Assembly (NCBI RefSeq): GCF_003984645.1
Contig: NZ_RWKI01000018.1
Span: 1 to 64,000 of the forward strand
DNA: 64,000 nucleotides
Direction of reading: 5' to 3'
DNA from: Variovorax sp. MHTC-1
GTDB lineage: Bacteria > Pseudomonadota > Gammaproteobacteria > Burkholderiales > Burkholderiaceae_C
Numbering within the stretch: position 1 is the first letter of the stretch; every line of letters starts with the position of its first letter. Both the position numbers and the translations under genes were made by a program. Below the pieces are notes generated by a model, which did not search any database, was not told the DNA's origin, and worked only from the letters and a program-made list of their open reading frames with translations. Positions 49,219 to 58,406 of the stretch are shown here, piece after piece.

Positions 49219-50533
49219 AGACGGTCCTGAAGTCCACATCGCGCGCCACGAGGATCTGGATGCGCTCGCCCTGGTTCTTGATGACTGTCGGCGGGATGGA
49301 GATGGTGCTGCGCAGCACCTCGGTCATGACATCGCGGCCGCCTTGCGGGCCGAACACGACATCCCCACCGCTTCCCACGTTGGTGCCGCTGCGCTGGTGC
49401 GCCGCGATCGCCTGCACCGTGCCGTCGATGACGGAGATCAGGATGGCGGCGCCGAAGCGTTGCCAGAAGTGCATGTCTACAAAACCGGGCAACCCGTTGC
49501 GTCCCAGTTCGTCAGTGCCGGGGGACGCCAGCTGAACCACGACGCCGGTGGGTGTGCGCGCCTCGTTCCAGACGACGAAAACGCGCCCTTGGCCCTGGCG
49601 CGGTTCGCCGCGCTGCTCGCCAACGTACTTGGTGCCGCGCTCGAGGAGCACGACGCGCCCGTCCGCGCCATAGACGTCGCTCGCGCCGATGCACGTCGTC
49701 ATGCCCTCGTAGGTCGAATCGATCGCCGTCTCGAGCGTGCAGTCGATGAAGGCGCCCTTCGGCAAGAGCATGCGTCGCGTGGGCAGCGACTGGGCAGCGA
49801 CGGCGGCAGTCAGTGTCGGCTTCAGGTTGGCCGCCAACGCGCGTGCGGGCGACGCGCGGCTTGCCTCGCCGGGCATCTGCAGCGAGCCGATCAGCTGCGA
49901 CATGCTGGGAATGACGCCAGGCGGCGAATATGGCTGGGTGGTATCGCCGGCGGGCGCAGCCGCTCCTGCCGGCTGGGCGGTCTGCGCGCGGCGCAGCACG
50001 GGCATGCCGAGCTGACGCTCCAGCGCCAGCTGCTCAGGTGTCTTCGGCGGGGGACCGGCATTGGGATTGACTGCCGATGGGGGCGGAGGTGGCAGGTTGA
50101 CGCTCGCAGACACCGGCGTCGCGGCCAGCGCCGGCCCTGACGGCGGCTCGATGCGACCGAGCGGCGGCACCTTCATCTCGCCGGCGACGCGGGCGGCCGT
50201 CGCCTTCCTTGCGGCATCCTCTGCAGCGCGGGTCTTGGCGTACTGCGTGGTGTAGTACCAGAACAGAAAGCCCGCGCCGAGCAGCACTACGAGGGCAAGG
50301 GCGAGCGAACTGCTGACGCGCGACTGGATGGTGCGCTCGCGATTGACCGAGGGAATTGTCCGCTCACCCTGCACTGCGCTGGCGCCTGCGTCAGTGACGC
50401 TGGGATCGGCCTTCGGCTGCGCTTCCTGCGTCGAGGACAGGATCTCGCCGGTGTCGCGATCCACCGAGTAGGCGTCGTTCTGCTCCGGCAGGTCTGGCGC
50501 GCGGCGGCCGCGCACGTTGTCTTGCCAGATCAT
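49187..50533 (-). CDS. virB10: type IV secretion core protein VirB10
   Basis: 448-residue protein spanning both membranes. One inner-membrane helix (LALALVVLLGAGFLFWYY, near 75), a proline-rich periplasmic stretch (LPPPPPSAVNPNAGPPPKTPEQ), then the TrbI/VirB10 beta-barrel domain: LLPKGAFIDCTLETAIDSTYEG, DGRVVLLERGTKYVGEQRGE, DVMTEVLRSTISIPPTVIKNQGERIQILVARDVDF. The start ATG 50533 overlaps the virB9 stop (ATGA). It forms the outer core complex with VirB9 and VirB7. Confidence 0.94.
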   Translation of the reverse strand: MIWQDNVRGRRAPDLPEQNDAYSVDRDTGEILSSTQEAQPKADPSVTDAGASAVQGERTIPSVNRERTIQSRVSSSLALALVVLLGAGFLFWYYTTQYAKTRAAEDAARKATAARVAGEMKVPPLGRIEPPSGPALAATPVSASVNLPPPPPSAVNPNAGPPPKTPEQLALERQLGMPVLRRAQTAQPAGAAAPAGDTTQPYSPPGVIPSMSQLIGSLQMPGEASRASPARALAANLKPTLTAAVAAQSLPTRRMLLPKGAFIDCTLETAIDSTYEGMTTCIGASDVYGADGRVVLLERGTKYVGEQRGEPRQGQGRVFVVWNEARTPTGVVVQLASPGTDELGRNGLPGFVDMHFWQRFGAAILISVIDGTVQAIAAHQRSGTNVGSGGDVVFGPQGGRDVMTEVLRSTISIPPTVIKNQGERIQILVARDVDFRTVYALRSDPPPR

Positions 50534-51369
50534 GGGCCGTCCTCCGAACTGTCGGCTGTTGTGCGCCGAACGCCGGGGACGTTGGTGTTCGAGCCCGTCC
50601 GCGCGCCGCCACCAGCAAACGATTGATTGACGACACAGCCGACCAGCTTGCCGCGGCGGAGAACAAAACGCCGGGCGACGCGGTGGATCACCACCTCGTC
50701 CTCTTCGACATTGAAGTTGAGCAACGATTCGGTGCCATCGTCGTTCTGCACAAACATCGCCGGAAATTCCGAGCGCGCCTGGAAGCGCAGCCGCGTCTGG
50801 ACCCCGTCGTCGTAGGCACTCATCGGTCGAAGCGCCTCGCTGCCGCAGAACCAGTAGTTGCTGTTGCGGGGTCGAGCGGCCGACGCCTGTCGCATACGGG
50901 CCTCGGTCTCGCGGCGCTCCCGCTCTACCGCAGCGCGCCGCGCGTCTTCTTCCGGATAGGTGAAGCGAATGGAATACACCATGCGCTTGGCTGCAGCGCC
51001 GGTCGGCGCCTTCGCGGACACGGCGTAGTCGAAGTGGTAGGCGCGGCGGTTGGTGAGCACGGTTAGATTCGTGGCCGCGTGCGCCTCCCTCGGCTTGATG
51101 AAGAAGTGGTTGCGCTCCGCGCCGACGTCGAAGGCCCCGTTGTCGCCGGAGCCGAGATTGACGAACTCCTCGCCCTCTGCCCACTGGAGATGGATCTGGT
51201 AGCCGACGTAGCCCTGCAACGTCACGACGTCGTCCGGGTTGTAGGCAACGACGCGAACACGAGCGTCCACGGAACCGACAGGCGGCACCGTTGCTGCCAG
51301 TGCGTGCTCGGGCAAACATGGTGTTGCCAGGCATGCGCCCATCATGAGCGCGCGCGCGAGTTCGTTCAT
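50530..51369 (-). CDS. virB9: type IV secretion core protein VirB9
   Basis: 279-residue periplasmic/outer-membrane core protein with a signal peptide (to about residue 26, EHALA). VVAYNPDDVVTLQGYVGYQIHLQWAEGEEF and HFFIKPREAHAATNLTVLTNRRAYHFDY form the N-terminal domain; NYWFCGSEALRPMSAYDDGVQTRLRFQARSEFPAMFVQNDDGTESLLNFNVEEDEVVIHRVARRFVLRRG is the C-terminal domain that binds VirB7. Linked by ATGA overlaps to virB8 and virB10. Confidence 0.94.
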   Translation of the reverse strand: MNELARALMMGACLATPCLPEHALAATVPPVGSVDARVRVVAYNPDDVVTLQGYVGYQIHLQWAEGEEFVNLGSGDNGAFDVGAERNHFFIKPREAHAATNLTVLTNRRAYHFDYAVSAKAPTGAAAKRMVYSIRFTYPEEDARRAAVERERRETEARMRQASAARPRNSNYWFCGSEALRPMSAYDDGVQTRLRFQARSEFPAMFVQNDDGTESLLNFNVEEDEVVIHRVARRFVLRRGKLVGCVVNQSFAGGGARTGSNTNVPGVRRTTADSSEDGP

Positions 51370-52088
51370 CGCCCTTCAGCCTTGCCGATTGGAGGGTCGC
51401 CTGTCGCGACCTCTGGTTCACGCCGGTACTCGACGACGCGAAAGCCGAGGGGATTGAGAGACCGGGTCTTGTCGTCCTTGGAAGGCGAGGTATAGGCGAA
51501 CTCGATCGTCGATACCCAATGGCTGACCCGCTCTTCGCCGGTGCCGCCCACCCGGGTATAGCGGCTGAAGCGAACCTGCGCCAGCTTGTCCTTGCCGCTT
51601 TCGAGCCTGAGGAAAGTCACGGAACGGACCTGAACGCGCACGGAAGTGCCGTCCTTGAAGACATTCAGCGGGGATAACGGGTTGCTGGTGTTCCAGAGCG
51701 CGGCCCACTCCTGGTTGAGGCGAGGCGAGTTTTCCGCGGCCACCAACTCGTAGTCAGCTTCGGCGGTGCCGTAGAAGTAGCGTTCACGGGCGATCACGTA
51801 GGTCGACAGGAGGTTGCGCGTGACCACCTGCTCGATGTCGGTCGTGCCTTCGTAGGTGGGCACAACGTCAACGATGCCGCTGCTGCTGTCGACGCGGATG
51901 ACGACAGGGACAGGCTGCTTCAGCGGCGTAAGGCCAGCGACGGCTGCGACGGACAGAATGGCAATGACGCAGGCCGTGGCTGCAACCGACCAGGCGATCT
52001 GCGAGGACCGCAGCGCACGGCGAGTGCGATCCATCTCCCAGCTTTGGGCCTCGAGCAAGTATCGATCAATGGTTGGGTCGTGAATCAT
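51366..52088 (-). CDS. virB8: type IV secretion protein VirB8
   Basis: 240-residue bitopic inner-membrane protein: short cytoplasmic N-terminus, one helix (IAWSVAATACVIAILSVAAVAGL, about 31-53), then a periplasmic NTF2-like domain (VVTRNLLSTYVIARERYFYGTAEADYELVAAENSPRLNQEWAALW, VQVRSVTFLRLESGKDKLAQVRFSRYTR). It scaffolds assembly of the channel. The gene overlaps the lipoprotein gene upstream by 23 bases and virB9 by ATGA. Confidence 0.94.
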   Translation of the reverse strand: MIHDPTIDRYLLEAQSWEMDRTRRALRSSQIAWSVAATACVIAILSVAAVAGLTPLKQPVPVVIRVDSSSGIVDVVPTYEGTTDIEQVVTRNLLSTYVIARERYFYGTAEADYELVAAENSPRLNQEWAALWNTSNPLSPLNVFKDGTSVRVQVRSVTFLRLESGKDKLAQVRFSRYTRVGGTGEERVSHWVSTIEFAYTSPSKDDKTRSLNPLGFRVVEYRREPEVATGDPPIGKAEGR

Positions 52089-52218
52089 GACCTGCCCCCG
52101 TCGTTGCTGCCGGCACGTTGATGGGACTCAAGGCTCCCTCGCATTCGGGCGGCATGGGTGGTCGCGTGCCGCAGCCCAACACCACAGCGAATGCAGCAAG
52201 CGCGAGGATGTGCTTCAT
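52066..52218 (-). CDS. virB7: VirB7-like small lipoprotein
   Basis: 50-residue protein: MKHILALAAFAVVLGCGTRPPMPPECEGALSP... A lipobox (VVLGC) places the lipidated cysteine at residue 16, and a second cysteine (PPEC) could bridge to VirB9 as VirB7 does. Size and place between virB6 and virB8 are right for VirB7. It overlaps the start of virB8 by 23 bases. ATG 52218 was chosen because the signal sequence begins there. Confidence 0.72.
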   Translation of the reverse strand: MKHILALAAFAVVLGCGTRPPMPPECEGALSPINVPAATTGAGHDSRPNH

Positions 52219-52234
52219 GAGGAACCGTTCGTGC

Positions 52235-53290
52235 CTACCGAAGCGAATTCGGGTTTCGCATGACGTGCTCGCGCGGTATGACGGTGCCACCGCGGTATGG
52301 GCCGGCGAGTCGGCTCAAGGTGTTGGCGATTCCCATGCCTGCGCGATTGCCGGCCAGACGCCGCAGGGAATCCCATTTGCCGCCTGGCTGTCCGCGGATG
52401 CCTTCGAAAAGACCGCGACTGAACTCATAGGCAGACCGCCTGGTTCCTCCCATCCCCCAGCGAATTGCTCCGCTGACGGCGCCATAGGTGCTCAGCCCAA
52501 CCCCGCTGGCCAGACCGGCTGCTATGGGCATAACCTGCCGCATTACGAGGAACACGAGTGCCGAGACCATGCACACGCGTGTGCTCTCCGCAATGGTGAT
52601 GCCGCTCCCTGACGCGGCTGCACTCGCGGCGTAGGCCTTGAGTACAGACAGTAGCAAGGCGGCACAAAAAAGCGCCAGGATGCCGATCAATGCATAGTTC
52701 GCGAGCTGAGCCACCCAGGCTTCAAAGAATCGCCTTGTCGCGTCGAAGAACAGCATGGCGATGAAAAGCGGCCCCAGCGCAAGGAGGATCGCCAGCGCGA
52801 TCTTGGCGAGCGCGAGCATGAATGCTGTAACCACTACAGTCAGTCCGACGAGCAGGTAGACAAGAAAGCCGGCTGCGTAGTAGGCAAAGTCGCTGTCGAG
52901 AATGCTTCCTTTGTTCAGCAAATGTTCCGCAACTGCAGTCCCGTCTAACCATACTTGATCTACTACGCTAACGACGTTCGGCGCTCCGATCACCGCGGCG
53001 GCGAGTTGATCCGGTGCGGTGTAGAACGTACTTGCAATCACATCGTTGTACGCCCAGAGTCGAAGGGCGACCCCGAGGATCAGGACGACAAGGAGGATTC
53101 GTCGAATTCCTTCCCAGATTGGCTCCTGGATGCGACCTGCAAGGCTCAGGAAACCCCACATCATCACGTAGATGGTTGCAAGAGTGACAACGGCGGGCTC
53201 GAGCGCGGACGCGACACGCGCGGTGTTCGTGCTGACATAGTCAGCGACCTGCATGTTGATCCAAGCAAAGAACTGCGTGAAGAGTCCCAT
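52235..53290 (-). CDS. virB6: type IV secretion inner-membrane protein VirB6
   Basis: 351-residue polytopic inner-membrane protein: TLATIYVMMWGFLSLAGRIQEPIWEGIRRILLVVLILGVALRLW, then GFLVYLLVGLTVVVTAFMLALAKIALAILLALGPLFIAMLFFDATRRFFEAWVAQLANYALIGILALFCAALLLSV, the TrbL/VirB6 signature. The C-terminal 80 residues are soluble and basic. ATG 53290 has GGTGAG four bases upstream; a GTG nine bases earlier is possible. The base composition is slightly less GC-rich than neighbours. Confidence 0.93.
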   Translation of the reverse strand: MGLFTQFFAWINMQVADYVSTNTARVASALEPAVVTLATIYVMMWGFLSLAGRIQEPIWEGIRRILLVVLILGVALRLWAYNDVIASTFYTAPDQLAAAVIGAPNVVSVVDQVWLDGTAVAEHLLNKGSILDSDFAYYAAGFLVYLLVGLTVVVTAFMLALAKIALAILLALGPLFIAMLFFDATRRFFEAWVAQLANYALIGILALFCAALLLSVLKAYAASAAASGSGITIAESTRVCMVSALVFLVMRQVMPIAAGLASGVGLSTYGAVSGAIRWGMGGTRRSAYEFSRGLFEGIRGQPGGKWDSLRRLAGNRAGMGIANTLSRLAGPYRGGTVIPREHVMRNPNSLR

Positions 53291-53301
53291 GCGACTCACC
53301 G

Positions 53302-53538
53302 TCAGTTTGAGGTGTCGTTTGTGAGCGGAACGGGGCTGAGAGTCCTGGTGCTCCCGACACTCTCGAGTTTCCGACGGAGCATCTCATCATCTCGATCTGA
53401 TGGCAGCGCCGGGGTTGCAGCACCCGCTGGTCGAGGAACGCTGGGGACTACGACAGTGTGATGCTGCGCATAGTAGTAAGCCCCGCCACCCGCAGTGACG
53501 ATGGCAACAACAAGCAGAGACCAAGCAAGCTTTGACAT
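53302..53538 (-). CDS. small membrane-anchored protein in the virB operon
   Basis: 78-residue protein with one N-terminal helix (LAWSLLVVAIVTAGGGAYYYA) that may be a signal anchor, then a short polar tail (PALPSDRDDEMLRRKLESV). It lies between virB5 and virB6, a position often held by entry-exclusion lipoproteins (EexN-like) or small orphan proteins in VirB-type operons, but there is no lipobox cysteine. Function not known. Confidence 0.6.
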   Translation of the reverse strand: MSKLAWSLLVVAIVTAGGGAYYYAQHHTVVVPSVPRPAGAATPALPSDRDDEMLRRKLESVGSTRTLSPVPLTNDTSN

Positions 53539-53560
53539 CGGTGCCTCGCTGTCTCGGGTC

Positions 53561-54295
53561 CTAGTAGGTCACGACAGAGAGCGCGCTTGCCGATCCAATA
53601 TCGGCAGCTGAACGCTCCCGGATTCGTTGTCGGCGAGCTATCTCCTCGGCTTGCGCGATCTGGTAGAGGCTCTGCAGCTTCGTCTGTTCGTTCGTGAGCA
53701 TGGCCTGCTCGGATTGGATGCGGGCCTGAAGATCCTGGATCGCCTTCAGGTCCTGGGCGCTGCCGATCCTGTGGATGAGCTGCTGGAGCGCGGCGAACCG
53801 CTGGCTGGTGTTCTGGTAAGCGCTTCGCGTCGTGCCGTTGAACAGTGCGGATGCCTGACGTCCTTGTTCCACCATCTGCCGCATCTCCGGGCTCAGCGAT
53901 TCCATCTGCGAGCTCGACAGGATGCTGTTGGCCTTCATGATTGCCTGCACCTGTTCGGCGACTCCTGTGTAGCCTGCTGACGTGCCGCTCGCCGTGTTCA
54001 TCAGTTCACCGTAGCTCGGAGGAAGGTAGTTGCGCGCCTGGGTCGAGGTCGGCAGGAGCTGCTCCATGGCTCGGCTCCCGGTCATGGAGTCGTAGGTCCG
54101 CGCCAGCTGGTCCCTTGACTGCTGGAGCTGCTCGTACTGTTTCTGCATTCCCGAGAGCTGCTGCTGCCACGCCACGAGCTGCTGCATCAGGCTGGCAATG
54201 GCGGCAAAGTCGATCACCGGAATGCCTGCGCGGGTCTGCAGCGGCGCGAGAGTGACGGCGCCGGCAATCAGAAGGCCAGCTATTTGCTTACGCAT
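53561..54295 (-). CDS. virB5: type IV secretion minor pilin protein VirB5/TrbJ
   Basis: 244-residue secreted protein with a signal peptide (MRKQIAGLLIAGAVTLAPLQTRA) and long coiled-coil helices: FAAIASLMQQLVAWQQQLSGMQKQYEQLQQSRDQLARTYDSMTG..., QDLKAIQDLQARIQSEQAMLTNEQTKLQSLYQIAQAEE. This is the VirB5/TrbJ pattern; the protein tips the pilus and contacts recipients. It overlaps the virB4 stop side by eight bases. Confidence 0.9.
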   Translation of the reverse strand: MRKQIAGLLIAGAVTLAPLQTRAGIPVIDFAAIASLMQQLVAWQQQLSGMQKQYEQLQQSRDQLARTYDSMTGSRAMEQLLPTSTQARNYLPPSYGELMNTASGTSAGYTGVAEQVQAIMKANSILSSSQMESLSPEMRQMVEQGRQASALFNGTTRSAYQNTSQRFAALQQLIHRIGSAQDLKAIQDLQARIQSEQAMLTNEQTKLQSLYQIAQAEEIARRQRIRERSAADIGSASALSVVTY

Positions 54296-56810
54296 GGAAC
54301 ATCTCCTTGGGGCTGTGGAGTTCCGTCAGGTGGGGAGTGGCTTCTCCATTCGCCAGTGCCGTACGGAAGTGCGGCAACCAACGCTCAGGCTGATCGCCGT
54401 GCCGCTCGATGAGCCTGCGCATCAGGCGGACGTTGCCGGTGCGCCCCGAGATCACGTGCAGGGCGTCGTCGAAGCCCTGGAGGTCCAGCTGCGCAACCAC
54501 ACTGACATGGTTCTGCTTGATGAGGAACTGACGGGAACCCGGCTCGAGCTCCTGCTTGATCAGGGCGAACTCCCTGTCGGTGAGATTGAAGCCTTCGGTG
54601 TACTCCCGGTAGTCGGCTTCGGGATTGGGGAACAGGATCTTGGTCGGCGTCTGCTCGACGATCGCGCGCGCGATATCCGAATCGAGGACATGGCTCGTGC
54701 TCTGGGTGAAGGTCGCGATGTTGGCGTTCTTCTTGCGCCAGGTCTCCAGGCCGTTCCTCGCGAACGCGGCGAACGCCGGATCGCTCAGGAGCTTGGCGAA
54801 CTCGTCCATCCAGCAGACGAGGGGACGACCGTCGACCATGCGATTGACCAGATGGAACAGGTACATGGTGAGCGGCGCCCGAACCACCTCGTTGTCCAGG
54901 AAGTCCGTGACGTCGAATCCAACGAGCGAGTGGTGCGCCAGAAGCGGGGCCACGTCGTCGCGGTCGTTGTCGAAAACCCAGGCGTAGCCGCCCTGCTCGG
55001 CGGTGCACCACTTGCGCAGCCGCGCGTGCATGCCTTCGGGGTCCGTGACGTCGAGGAAGGAGGCCAGCCGGGAGAGCCTGCGGAACGCCGGGTCGAGCCG
55101 CAAGGTGCCGCGCAGCGCCTGGTCGAGGTCCTCCTCCTGCCTCACGCTCAGGACTTCGGCCGGGGCGCGCAGCACCAGCCGCCGTAGCCAGTGCCGCATG
55201 AACTCGACGTTGTCGGCGACCGCGGCGTCGAGCTGCAGCGGGTTGCATCCGGTCGCCACGCCGTTCTTCAGCGGCAGGTACCGGCCGCCAAGTGCGCGAA
55301 CCAGGATGTGCAGGCCCTCGTCCTTGTCGAAGATGACCTGCGTCGCATCCAGGCGGTTGCAGATCGCCACCATGCAGAAGCCCAGCAACGTGGTCTTGCC
55401 GGTGCCCACCGGGCCCACGCCCGTGAGGTGACCGACATCCCTCCGGCTGCCGCCGTCGGCCCGCCTCGGGTCGCTGGCATGCAGCGAGAAATAGTAGGGA
55501 GAGCCTGCGCGCGTGACGAACATCGCCAGCGCTTTACCCCAGAAGTTGCCCGTGGCCCGGCCAGTGGGAAAGTTGTGGAAGGGCGACATGGCCGCGAAAT
55601 TGCGGCTGGTGATGGGCGCCTTGCGCGTGCGATAGGCAAAGTTGCCCGGCAGCTGAGCCCAGAACGCGGCTTCGAGCGCGAGGTCCTCGCGCGCCACCAC
55701 CATGCCGGTGTCGCCCAGGAGGTAGCGGGCACGCGCAATGTTGTCGTTGAGCTGCTTCAGGCGAGGGCGGCGCTGCGCCTCGCCGACACCGTCCAAGGCG
55801 TCGGCCAGCACATGCAGCGTGAAATGATGGTCGCCCACCACGAACCGGTTGCTTGCGAGGTCGTCGAGCGCGTCATCCAGTTCCTGCGTCTGCGAAACCG
55901 CCATGTCTCCCGCTGCGGCCATGCGGTTGCGCTGGCGACTCATCATGTCCATCGCGGTGCCCTTGGCGAGAAAGGTGAAGCTTTGCGTCAGCACAAAGGG
56001 GAAGGGCGCCGTCAGCAGCGCACTGAACATGCCGGGTGCCGTGGGCGTCGGGTATTCCTTGATCCCCAGAAAGGCGCCGATGCGAGCCTCGGTGGCCGTG
56101 CGGTACTCCATGGCCTCGTTGCCGAAGAAGGGGCGGGTGGTGGCCAGCACCTCATTCAGCGGTGCGCCGGCCAATGGCATGCGCTGCCATTCGCCATTGA
56201 TCAGAAGCCCCTGAAACTCGAGCAGCGACGAGAAAAGCCCGCTGCTGCCCTGCAACCGGTAGATGCCCAGGGCTTCCGGGTCATAGCGCTCCAGGGCGGC
56301 CAGTAGTTCCTGGCGCTTCTTGGCGCACTCCTCCAGTGAATCTTGGAGCTCTGTGCGCTCACCCTCCCGATCGGTCTTCTTCAGGATGCGCAGGGCCGCA
56401 TGGCCAATGCGCGTGGGCTGGGGCCGGAAGACAAGCGACAGGTAGAGCTCGTTGACCATGAGGCGCTCATCGGCCATCTTTCGGCGGTAGCGTTGCTCGA
56501 CCTCGTCGGCGAAGCCCGGCACGGTGCGGCCGTGCGGGTACCCCATCTCCCTGCGACGCACGATGTGCGTCCAGAGCGCCAGGTTGGGCGAGGCGATGTT
56601 GCGCCAGAGGATGTTCAGGCGTTCGTGCCAGCTGTTGATGTCCTCGTCGTCGGCGCTCTCGAAGCTGACGCCGCAAAGACGCAGGGTCTGCACGTAGTCC
56701 CCCGCGGATGTCCTGGCCACATGCACGTCCACATGGGCACGCAACGGAATCATGGACGAGGCGTCGAGCTCGCGACGAAGCGTTGTTGCATTGCGAAGCA
56801 GAAGAGGCAT
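54288..56810 (-). CDS. virB4: type IV secretion ATPase VirB4
   Basis: 840-residue ATPase, the largest of the system. The N-terminal domain (VQTLRLCGVSFESADDEDINSWHERLNILWRNIAS, CagE/TrbE/VirB family) precedes Walker A GPVGTGKTTLLGFCM at about 465-479, VIFDKDEGLHILVRALGG, and Walker B LVCWMDEFAKLL near 664. Conserved ATFTQSTSHVLDSDIARAIVEQTPTKILFPNP follows. It powers pilus assembly and substrate transfer. ATG 56810 has GAGAGG five bases upstream. Confidence 0.95.
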   Translation of the reverse strand: MPLLLRNATTLRRELDASSMIPLRAHVDVHVARTSAGDYVQTLRLCGVSFESADDEDINSWHERLNILWRNIASPNLALWTHIVRRREMGYPHGRTVPGFADEVEQRYRRKMADERLMVNELYLSLVFRPQPTRIGHAALRILKKTDREGERTELQDSLEECAKKRQELLAALERYDPEALGIYRLQGSSGLFSSLLEFQGLLINGEWQRMPLAGAPLNEVLATTRPFFGNEAMEYRTATEARIGAFLGIKEYPTPTAPGMFSALLTAPFPFVLTQSFTFLAKGTAMDMMSRQRNRMAAAGDMAVSQTQELDDALDDLASNRFVVGDHHFTLHVLADALDGVGEAQRRPRLKQLNDNIARARYLLGDTGMVVAREDLALEAAFWAQLPGNFAYRTRKAPITSRNFAAMSPFHNFPTGRATGNFWGKALAMFVTRAGSPYYFSLHASDPRRADGGSRRDVGHLTGVGPVGTGKTTLLGFCMVAICNRLDATQVIFDKDEGLHILVRALGGRYLPLKNGVATGCNPLQLDAAVADNVEFMRHWLRRLVLRAPAEVLSVRQEEDLDQALRGTLRLDPAFRRLSRLASFLDVTDPEGMHARLRKWCTAEQGGYAWVFDNDRDDVAPLLAHHSLVGFDVTDFLDNEVVRAPLTMYLFHLVNRMVDGRPLVCWMDEFAKLLSDPAFAAFARNGLETWRKKNANIATFTQSTSHVLDSDIARAIVEQTPTKILFPNPEADYREYTEGFNLTDREFALIKQELEPGSRQFLIKQNHVSVVAQLDLQGFDDALHVISGRTGNVRLMRRLIERHGDQPERWLPHFRTALANGEATPHLTELHSPKEMFHA

Positions 56811-56821
56811 CGTCGCCTCTC

Positions 56822-57196
56822 TTAGACAAGCACGCGCCCAGGCGGCCGACGCCGACGGCCGCCCACGTTGGGCAGGTCGAGCACCAGGGGGCTGTACGAA
56901 TTCGACCGCCAGTAGCGCAGGTTGCCCGCCAGCCAGGCCGGGAGCCGGGTGCGCCCCCAGAGCTGCAGCAGGTCGAAGAAGCGCGGCTCGTAGAGGCACA
57001 GCAGATAGAGCAGTCCGTGGATCGGCAGGAAGGCCAGCAACCAGGCCAGGCTCTTCGTCACGATGAACGACTCGGTCGTGATCACGACGTTGAGCATCAT
57101 GGCCGAGTAGGTGACGCCCCAGACCATCGAAGGGCGCGTCATCCCGACGAAGAGCATGTCGGCGACAATGCCTTGGTTGCGGTCCATGGAGAGCAT
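56822..57196 (-). CDS. virB3: type IV secretion protein VirB3
   Basis: 124-residue inner-membrane protein: VGMTRPSMVWGVTYSAMMLNVVITTESFIVTKSLAWLLAFLPIHGLLYLLCLYEPRFFDLLQLWGRTR. The G-x-T-R-P opening, two membrane helices and the EPRFFDLL stretch are the VirB3 pattern. ATG 57196 was selected because GGAGG lies eight bases upstream. Between virB2 (13-bp gap) and virB4 (11-bp gap). Confidence 0.92.
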   Translation of the reverse strand: MLSMDRNQGIVADMLFVGMTRPSMVWGVTYSAMMLNVVITTESFIVTKSLAWLLAFLPIHGLLYLLCLYEPRFFDLLQLWGRTRLPAWLAGNLRYWRSNSYSPLVLDLPNVGGRRRRPPGRVLV

Positions 57197-57209
57197 CGCA
57201 CCAGCCTCC

Positions 57210-57641
57210 TCACACGCCGAACATGCCGCGGATCCAGGAGACGATCTGCGGTCCGCCGAAGACCAGCACGGTGCCAAGCACGACGCCGACCATCCACCAC
57301 CAGCTGATGCGGCCGAACCAGGCCATCACGCCGGAGACCATCACGGCCACGGCGGCCAAGGGCGTAAGGATCGCGACCAGCTGGGCCTGGGTCGCGTTCG
57401 CCCCGGTGGCAAACGGGCTGCCCGCCACGGCGATGCCAGGTACCAGCATCGCCAGTGCGGCGAGCAAGGCCAACCGATTCGCCCCGTGTGCGGCTCGTGT
57501 GTTGACTAAGGAGACGAGGGCGCAAGTGCACGCTTTGCAAAGGCGCGGCCCGCATTCTTCGTCGCTGGCCGCACCTGCCTGCAAGAACCCTTGCCATTCG
57601 TGAGCAGCAGAACCACCTCGAATCAAACGTTGGGAGGGCAT
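57210..57641 (-). CDS. virB2: type IV secretion major pilin VirB2
   Basis: 143-residue prepilin. The mature part resembles TrbC/VirB2: a hydrophobic leader (NRLALLAALAMLVPGIAVAG) with cleavage likely after AVA, then GANATQAQLVAILTPLAAVAVMVSGVMAWFGRISWWWMVGVVLGTVLVFGGPQIVSWIRGMFGV with two helices. ATG 57641 with GGAG eight bases upstream implies an unusually long, cysteine-containing N-terminal leader of about 75 residues; no closer start codon exists in frame. The TraX-like protein of the operon may process it. Confidence 0.87.
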   Translation of the reverse strand: MPSQRLIRGGSAAHEWQGFLQAGAASDEECGPRLCKACTCALVSLVNTRAAHGANRLALLAALAMLVPGIAVAGSPFATGANATQAQLVAILTPLAAVAVMVSGVMAWFGRISWWWMVGVVLGTVLVFGGPQIVSWIRGMFGV

Positions 57642-57646
57642 GTCTG

Positions 57647-58198
57647 CTACTCCGTCCTGTGCATCGGATCGAGCGGCGCGTCGACTGCACCCGACGAGGT
57701 GTAGGACACGGCAGCCGGCACGGCGGCGCGTCTGGCCTGGCCATAGACATCCCACCAGGGTGCCGCTCGTTTCGCGTTGGCTGGCCTCGGCTTGGTTGCC
57801 GAGGCGCTGGATGCCCGCAAGAGGGCGCCATGGCCCGCGCCTCGGCTCGGGTGGCTCGCGGCGATCTCGCGCTCCAGGCCCGCGATATCGCTGAGGGCGC
57901 GCACGCGCTGTGCTTCGGCCTCGTCCGCGCCCGCGGCATCCGCGGCGGCGATCCGCTCCGCTCGACGTCTTGCCAGATGCGCGGCGAGCGCCTCGGTTGT
58001 CCTGAGTTCGTCGCGCAGGATTCTCAGACGCTCATCGTCACGCGCGGACTGCTGGGACGCGCCGACCGCCGGCACTGACGGCTCGGCGCAGATGGGAGCT
58101 GCCATGAAGAAGAAGGCCAGGCTCAGGCCGGCAGAAGTGCGGGGCGCCTTCCAGGCTTTCACCACCATTCCGATGCATTGAAGTTTGCGAACTTGCAT
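57647..58198 (-). CDS. exported coiled-coil protein at the head of the virB operon
   Basis: 183-residue protein with a signal peptide (SAGLSLAFFFMAAPICA) and a helical middle (ARDDERLRILRDELRTTEALAAHLARRRAERIAAADAAGADEAEAQRVRALSDIAGLEREIAASH). It ends five bases before the virB2 ATG, so it is the first gene of the operon. ATG 58198 has GGAG nine bases upstream; an in-frame ATG ten codons earlier is possible. There is no VirB1-type transglycosylase motif. Function unknown; a periplasmic assembly role is likely from position. Confidence 0.65.
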   Translation of the reverse strand: MQVRKLQCIGMVVKAWKAPRTSAGLSLAFFFMAAPICAEPSVPAVGASQQSARDDERLRILRDELRTTEALAAHLARRRAERIAAADAAGADEAEAQRVRALSDIAGLEREIAASHPSRGAGHGALLRASSASATKPRPANAKRAAPWWDVYGQARRAAVPAAVSYTSSGAVDAPLDPMHRTE

Positions 58199-58406
58199 TG
58201 GTGACTGCTCCGTAAAACGCGAGGGCATCAATACGAACAAACGCGGCGATGTGTCTGCGGCGGACTCCAACGCCTGGGTCGATCTGCATGACGGCGCCCC
58301 TGGGTCGGACCGGTTCATCGCGAACCTTCGGTGAGGAGACATTGGGGGAGCGTGTCTTCGCGCGCTGGCTGCGTGTCATGTTATGGCGGCAGGTCGGCAG
58401 CTCAAC

